Assembly (NCBI GenBank): GCA_025200525.1 | Contig: CM045770.1 | Location: 136,428,200-136,492,199 of the forward strand | Direction: 5' to 3' | DNA: 64,000 nucleotides | Source: Camellia lanceoleosa | Taxonomy: Eukaryota; Streptophyta; Magnoliopsida; Ericales; Theaceae | Shown here: positions 56,698 through 64,000 of the stretch, one piece after another | Position numbering within the stretch: position 1 is the first letter of the stretch | How the letters are laid out: every line of letters starts with the position of its first letter | Made by a program: the position numbers and the translations under genes | The notes under the pieces: model-generated | What the model saw: only the letters and a program-made list of their open reading frames with translations | Database searches by the model: none | What the model was told of the DNA's origin: nothing

Positions 56698-56922
56698 GGC
56701 ACCATTGCAATGAGTTACATAAAAGTACTCCTGCAACTTTTTCAGACCTGGTTCCCATCTTCTCTTTTGGGAACCGACTTGGAATAACTGGAAAATGTTT
56801 AGTTTTTCATGCAATGTCATGTAGAATCTCCTACAAGTATTGCAAGTTGGGGCAGAGATGCTATATCTTGGAGAAAATAATAAGAGAGGGCTAAAGATGG
56901 TTTTGACTGGCCTAGTCACTAC
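56698..56922 (+). repeat. Continuation of the eIF4A-III-like intron repeat, copy 3, right of element B
   Basis: caccattgcaatgagttaca and ctcctacaagtattgcaag match the reverse of 26650-26880 (copy 1). The copy stops at ggcctagt, where a CACTA-like element begins. Confidence 0.85.
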
Positions 56923-58508
56923 AACAAAAGTAACCTATGGTGACAAAAACTAGTGAAGAAAATAAGATTCGTCACTAAATAAAAATAATTCGTGAGGAAT
57001 TTATAAATTTTGTCACATATAATAAAAAAATGAAAATGATAGGTGATAAAATTTATTTTCGTCAATAAATACTTCATTTTAAGTGAGGAAAAATTAAGTT
57101 TCGTCACCAAAAATTTTCCCGCTACTTTTTTTTGGTGGCGCCAAAATTTTGGGACTTTTGGTGAGAAAAAAATTTGTCACTAATTATAAAATTATTTGTG
57201 AGGAATATATTTTCGTCACCAAAACGCTTTAATATTTTTGATATCTTTTGGTGAGGAAATAATATTGTCACTAATTTTGGTGGGAAATTTTTGATATATT
57301 GAGCGGCAATTAAAAAAACATAGGGTATTAATTTTTTTTACCCATTTTCTGTCTATCATCTCTATCTCTATCTCTCTCACTCTCAAAATAGGGTATTAAT
57401 TTGTCTTACCTCTTGCTCCTCCACCACACCGATCGCCATCGTTGCCTCTATTAGCCTTGCCTATCGTCGCCGCCACTAGTAGCCTTGCCAGTAACCGCCA
57501 CATCTTCTTCGCTTGGTGATTTGGTACGTGATTTCTCTTTGCTCTTTTTCTTTGTATTGGTATGGTGACGAAAATTAGTAAAGAAAACAAATTTCGTCAC
57601 TAAATAAGAATAATCCATGAGGAATTATAAATTTTGTCACGTATAATAAAAATATAAAAATAATAGGTGACAAAATTTATTTCCGTCAATAAATACTTAC
57701 TTTTAGGTGAGAAAAAAAATAAGTTTCATCACCAAATATTTTTGACATCTTTTGGTGAGAAAATAATGTTGTCACCAATTTTGGTAGAAAAATTTTAATG
57801 TATTGAGCAGCAATAAAAAAAAAAAGAAAAGAAAATATCAGTGCGTTTGGTTTCAGTTTTCTAAAAATTGTGTGTTTTGTTTTTCGTATTAGTTTTTAGT
57901 TAATATTTTTAAAATTTGAAGTAATTTTTTTTACTTTTTTAGATGCACCTTATTTAGATGTATCTAAATAGTAAAATATTTGTGAAAAAATATTTTAAAA
58001 AATTAATAAATACACAAAAATATGAAAAATGTAATGAATTTTCATATATTTTTTATATTTTTTGGTATTTAGTGTATTTTTTTCACATATATTATACTTT
58101 TTAAGTGTATTTATATTAAGTGTGCCTAAAAATTTAAAAAAAAAAAAACTTATAATATTAAAAAAAAATTATTAAAAATATTAAAATATGAAAAACAAAA
58201 TAGAATTTTTTGAAAACTAATTTCTAAAAACTCGAACCAAACAAGTTAATTTTTATTTTTTTATTTTTATCCTTTTCTGTTTACCATCTCTCTTTCTCTC
58301 AAAATAGGGTATTAATTTTTTTTTTGCCCTTTCTCTGTTCATCAACTCTCTCTCTCTCTCAAAACACACACGTACCTCTCCGCCATCGCTCTTTCCCTCG
58401 CCACTCCACCTTCAACGCCTACACTACCGTCGGCCCTTCCTGTATAAATAGGGCTCCACTTTCTGCATCAAACCCAGGTTCTTTTTTCTCCATTTTTTCC
58501 TTGTAGTG
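56923..58508. mobile_element. CACTA-like non-autonomous element
   Basis: Begins cactacaacaaaagtaacc and ends ttttttccttgtagtg, inverted termini of the CACTA type (CACTACAA...TTGTAGTG). The left junction is precise because it interrupts the known repeat. No matching 3-bp duplication is visible (agt and cat), so the right end is less sure. Inside, a module of 250-380 bp (gtgacaaaaactagtgaag..., ttcgtcactaaataaaaata) occurs at 56936-57313 and again at 57565-57817. A third partial word, caaaatagggtattaattt, occurs at 57384 and 58300. No transposase. Confidence 0.65.
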
Positions 58509-59968
58509 CATCGATTTAATTGAGTTGTTTCAAAAATTTTATGGGTTTCAATCTGCACATTTTTTTTAGCTTATAATCTGGCTTTATTGTTGATTTGGTA
58601 ATAAATTTGGAATTTTTTTCTTTATTGAGCGATTTAAAAGCTTTGATTTATCATTTGGGTTTTCAAATTTATGTATTTTTTGGGTTTTTCTTGGTAGTTA
58701 ATTGTTAGCCATCAATGCTCTGCTTAGGGATTATATTTATAAAATAGGGATTCAATTCTGGTGATTTGTGCTTCGTTTCCTCATATTGAACAAAGATTTG
58801 GGGGGGAAAAAATTTCTGGAATAAAAAAATTTGCTATTTTATTTTAACAGAAATTTCTTAAATATATTTGGGTTTACTTTATTTTTTGAGTTAAGAAAGT
58901 GAAAGACATTGATCCTGTGAGTACAATGAAACGAAAATGATGAAGATTTGAGGAAGAAAACCGAGAAAGAGAGAGAGAGTTGAATTTTGCTTTGGTTTCA
59001 TTCTGTTCTTTGAAGAAGAAGACAGATTTTATCCTGTGTGGGTGTGTTTTGTATACAACATAGTTAATTATTCAGTGTGGTTGTGTCCTAGGATGATTGT
59101 TACATCCTAGTGAATTAGTTATTTAGTGTGGTTGGGTCTAAAATTATTTATTACTTCCTAATTGATTTGAGACAATTAGATGATTAATTTTAGATCAGAA
59201 ATTATCTTTTGTTTATATACTAAAATTGATTTTGCCAGTTGTACCTGGTGGAGAGTTAGTGCCTTGGTTGTTAGCATTCTTTGTAGTTTTTATTGTTTTA
59301 TGGTGTTTGTGTTGTCACAAACAATGTTCCGAGATACATTTTTGTTGTAGCTGAAAATCTCTAGAACTATTCATTGATGATCCCCAGGGTGTGGACTCTA
59401 CTGCTTCTCGTAGGGTGTGGGGTATTTTGGTATGTTTTATTGAAGTTGGTTTATTGGTTTGTACTCTCTCTCTCTCTATATATATATATATATTTTTTTT
59501 TTTTCTATTTTTGGAAGTCGATGAACTTGTTTGGAGAGCTGTAGGGCTATGACAATTATATTTAAACTATTGGCATAATGATTTGTAATTATTATTTACA
59601 TCTACTTACATCCAGAAGATAACCTCGATTGCATAGCTGGAAGCTTGAAGGTATTTTGTTTTTGGACCTCTTTCTATAGATGTGTTGCCTTCACTTTATT
59701 CTTTCTAAAGAACATGTGCTTATATAAAACATATGTATATATACATGTATTATTTCTAGATTTTATGGCCAGGATAGTTTATTACCCTATAAATCTAATT
59801 GTTCAATGTTTTTTTTTGTTTCTAATAGAATGTTGCCAGGATAGTTTATTACCCTATAAATCTAATTGGCCAGGATAGTTTATTACCCTATAACCTTCAT
59901 TGCTTGTATCTGTTAGAATGTTGCCAAAAACTTCTTCAGCAAAATTGTGTATTTTGCTTCTAGGAACG
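58509..59968. other. AT-rich spacer with a triplicated 33-bp word
   Basis: ccaggatagtttattaccct occurs at about 59768, 59836 and 59870. tctctctctctatatata runs lie near 59465. No gene recognised. Confidence 0.6.
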
Positions 59969-60230
59969 AAACACTACTACAAAAATAATTAAAGATCACA
60001 CTTTGATAAATGAAAATATCTCACTTTTATTAGAAGTGTGATAAAAAAATTAGATTGATATTTTAATCACACTTAATTTGATTGAGTGTGATAATATTTA
60101 TTTTTATGTCACTTTTAATTAAGTGCGATTATATATATATTTTTTTAATCACACTTTTTAAGTAAGTGTAGTTATATATATATATATATATATTTTAATC
60201 ACACTTCATGGGCTAGTAATTATGATCTGC
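59969..60230. repeat. CACTA-like terminus with atcacactt repeats, copy 1
   Basis: Starts cactactacaaaaataatta, followed by repeats of aatcacactt and its complement aagtgtgat. Closely related to 62436-62590 in the same orientation. 60231-61054 holds AT-rich sequence with no recognised feature. Confidence 0.6.
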
Positions 60231-61042
60231 TTGGAAAAATAATATTGCTCTTGCATATATGTTACTTTTTATACTGGTTTCGAAAGTGGAATTCCAAAAG
60301 AAATCATAACTTGCACCAACTTTAATATTATCAAGCTTTTATTTGCATTTGTGTAGATTTAGCTATATCATCTATATATTATGAAAAACTTAGATCTGGG
60401 TTTTGTCTTTTTCACTAAATGTAGATATGGTTAGATAATTAATGGGTCAGCACCTACTCCATAATTCACTTTTTTAAAGCTTGTTTAATGTTTTCCCCAA
60501 CACCATTTATCTATGTTTCTATAGGAAAATTGTAATACACACTCTATTAAAAAATACATATGCATTTTTTTTTAACTACATTATAATTATTCATAAAAAT
60601 TTTCTAACATTCATAACAAAACTATAATACCACTTTGTAACTATTTCAATTGAGGAAATTATTATTTCTATCTCAACCTTTTTTGGGGGCTTACATAGAC
60701 ATATATGAAGTAATGAGAGAATAAGAAAAGAAAAAAAAAATTAAAGTAGAAGAAAGAATCAGAAAACTGAATTGTGTCTGCCACTAGCAAACAACAATGC
60801 CTTTTTCCTTTTTTGGGTGAATAATGCCTTCTTCCTCTCCTGAGAAAGAAAGAACATGGTTTGGAACTGTCTCCACTTTCACAAATCCTCCTCTAGATCA
60901 TAAAATTTGACTCTTGAGATCTTTCAGGTGCAAATATCAAATATTTTTAACCATAAAACTTGTATAAGACCTCTGTGGTTATCTTCTCTTTTGCTAAGAA
61001 GTAAGAAGTAAATTGTTTAAGGAAATCATACCGGATTCTTAA

Positions 61043-62435
<1,393 letters not shown>

Positions 62436-62590
62436 CTACTACAAAAATGCTTAAAGATCATACTTAAGAAACTAAAACATGACACTTTTAATGAAAATGT
62501 GATTAAAAAAATCAAATTAATATTTTAATCACACCTAATTTAATTAAGTGTGATAGTATTTATTTTCTGTCAATTTTTAATTAAGGAATT
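62436..62590. repeat. CACTA-like terminus with atcacactt repeats, copy 2
   Basis: cactactacaaaaatgctta, then ttaatcacacctaatttaat and taagtgtgatagtatttatt match the copy at 59969 in order and orientation. Two direct copies cannot be the two ends of one TIR element. Confidence 0.6.
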
Positions 62591-62694
62591 TCTTGCACCA
62601 ATTCACAAGTGACCTCCATGTAATGCAATCATGTTCTACTATTTTAAAAAACTTGACAATCTTTGATCTTGAACCAGTTAACTTTCAATTTCAG

Positions 62695-64000
62695 GATACT
62701 AGCAGGCATGGATTTGACGGGTTCCCTTTCCAATGACATCCTATCATTATCTGAATTGCAATATCTGTAGGTTTTCTAATTTTTCTTTTGCTTTTAATCC
62801 ATTTAGATGTAATATAAATGGCATATTCACTTTCCGTTACCATCATCTTTGTAGACTATAGTGCTTGGAATTGGATATCCTTGGCATTTTCAATAGCTTG
62901 ATTCATCATAGACATAATTGTTGAATTATTATTTTGGATATCTTAAATAACATTACTTCCATAAGACTATTTTTAGTTCCTTGCTTAATTAGCTGCATTA
63001 TTTTTTTATATTCTTCATTCTTGATAGAAAAAAGAGAGATAATTTCTCATTATTAACTTTTGCATACAGGGATCTATCTAACAACAAGGGTCTGACTGGA
63101 ACTCTTCCATCATTGATCGGGAATTTGAATCAGCTTACAACCTTGTAAGAAAATTCTATCTATTTCTTAGTATCAGCAACTCGCAATTTCCCTCCTTACA
63201 TTGAATCATTGCTCTTTGTTACATACAGAATCCTCATTGGTTGCAGTTTCTTTGGTCCAATTCCGGACTCAATAGGATCTCTGCAGCAGCTGGTCTTCTT
63301 GTAAGAATTTCAAGTCCAGTGTATATGTCTAGTCTCATGTCTTTGGTCTTTGTAATCATGGTACAGTAAATATATTAAACTTTTATTAGCATTGTCTGCA
63401 GAGCTCTGAATGCGAACAACTTCAGTGGACCAATCCCGCCTTCCATTGGTAATTTGTCTAATCTTTCATGGCTAGATTTAACCGAGAACCAGCTTAATGG
63501 AACAATTCCAGTCTCTAGTGGGAGCACAACTGGTCTGGATATGCTAGTTAAAGCAAGGCACTTGTATGTCTCACCTCTTTGAAATATTAAACTTAAATTT
63601 TATTTTATTTTTTTCAAATTCTTTTGAAGATAGCATGTTTTAGTATTATTGTTATTTAAATTTAAGCAAATTTCTGCCCATTATTCACAGTCATCTAGGA
63701 ATGAATCAGCTATTTGGCGGCATTCCATCTAAACTTTTTCCACTCAAACATGAATCTGATACATGCATAAGTTTCCAAATTGTAATCTTTGATGTTATGA
63801 ACGACAAAACTTAGTCATTAATTAGCATATTTTGACTTCATGTGGAGCATTTGATTCAGTTGTTGTGACACTAGGCGATCCTATGTTCCAACTAATGCCA
63901 ATTTGGACATTATCTTGTTATAGTCTCTAATAAATAATTATACTTTTATATTGAGCAAGATTTTTGATATCAACAAACTCACTGGAAGCATCCCTGACAC
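62695..64000 (+). CDS. LRR receptor-like kinase, ectodomain exons (partial, runs off window)
   Basis: Consecutive exons with clean splice sites: 62695-62766 (AGMDLTGSLSNDILSLSELQ), 63070-63144 (DLSNNKGLTGTLPSLIGNLN), 63229-63300 (LIGCSFFGPIPDSIGSLQQL), 63402-63563 (ANNFSGPIPPSIGNLSNLSW, ENQLNGTIPVSSG), about 63691-63770 (HLGMNQLFGGIPSKLFP) and from about 63960 (DINKLTGSIPDT). One LRR per 72-75-bp exon, all in compatible phase, is the architecture of the HPCA1-like (LRR-VIII-1, At5g49760 type) receptor kinases that act at the plasma membrane. The exon near 63691 diverges after LFP and a long gap follows, so a damaged copy is possible. Start codon, transmembrane and kinase parts are outside or unseen. 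Confidence 0.85.

Overview
This window looks like gene-poor nuclear DNA of a flowering plant, most likely a eudicot. It is packed with nested LTR retrotransposons, AT-rich non-autonomous DNA transposons, satellite-like arrays and decayed fragments of plant genes. Evidence for a plant: Ty3/gypsy chromovirus and Tat-lineage elements, Ty1/copia elements with initiator-Met tRNA primer sites, spliceosomal introns, and plant family-1 glycosyltransferase, SnRK1 and LRR receptor-kinase sequences. The species cannot be named from the sequence. The only gene that looks fully intact is a single-exon UGT of the zeatin O-glucosyltransferase type (14402-15826, minus). A leucine-rich-repeat receptor-kinase gene enters at the right edge (from 62695, plus) and runs out of the window.

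Layout. 1-7483: a decayed chromovirus on the plus strand (LTR end, primer site, gag, protease, RT). Its RT is split by a 4.3-kb solo LTR with a perfect 5-bp target duplication. 7484-about 11.3 kb: a second chromovirus on the minus strand (gag, primer site, LTR). 12.6-14.1 kb: a decayed copia gag on the minus strand. 14.4-15.8 kb: the UGT gene. 16.9-19.4 kb: an internally deleted copia whose 5' and 3' LTR-like ends differ. 19.4-25.3 kb: AT-rich TIR elements, a 720-bp GGT/CCA array, gcgacgg repeats and a 178-bp tandem satellite. 26.0-30.5 kb: two inverted fragments of an eIF4A-III-like RNA helicase gene that keep introns.

30975-43047 (element A, minus) and 44504-56697 (element B, plus) are two nearly complete Tat-lineage Ty3/gypsy elements with gag, protease, RT, RNase H, a second RNase H and integrase. 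In both, the region between integrase and 3' LTR holds tandem repeats and an antisense gene. The two antisense genes are homologous and share a phase-0 intron at the same codon. This is the most interesting system in the window. Element A carries a second, C-terminal antisense module as well.

The host sequence that A and B interrupt is itself a diverged copy of the eIF4A-III-like intron. 56.9-58.5 kb is a CACTA-like non-autonomous element. 61.0-61.5 kb is a SnRK1-alpha pseudogene fragment. Most premature stops in the retroelements fit C-to-T decay at CAG/CTG sites, as expected for heavily methylated, silenced plant DNA.
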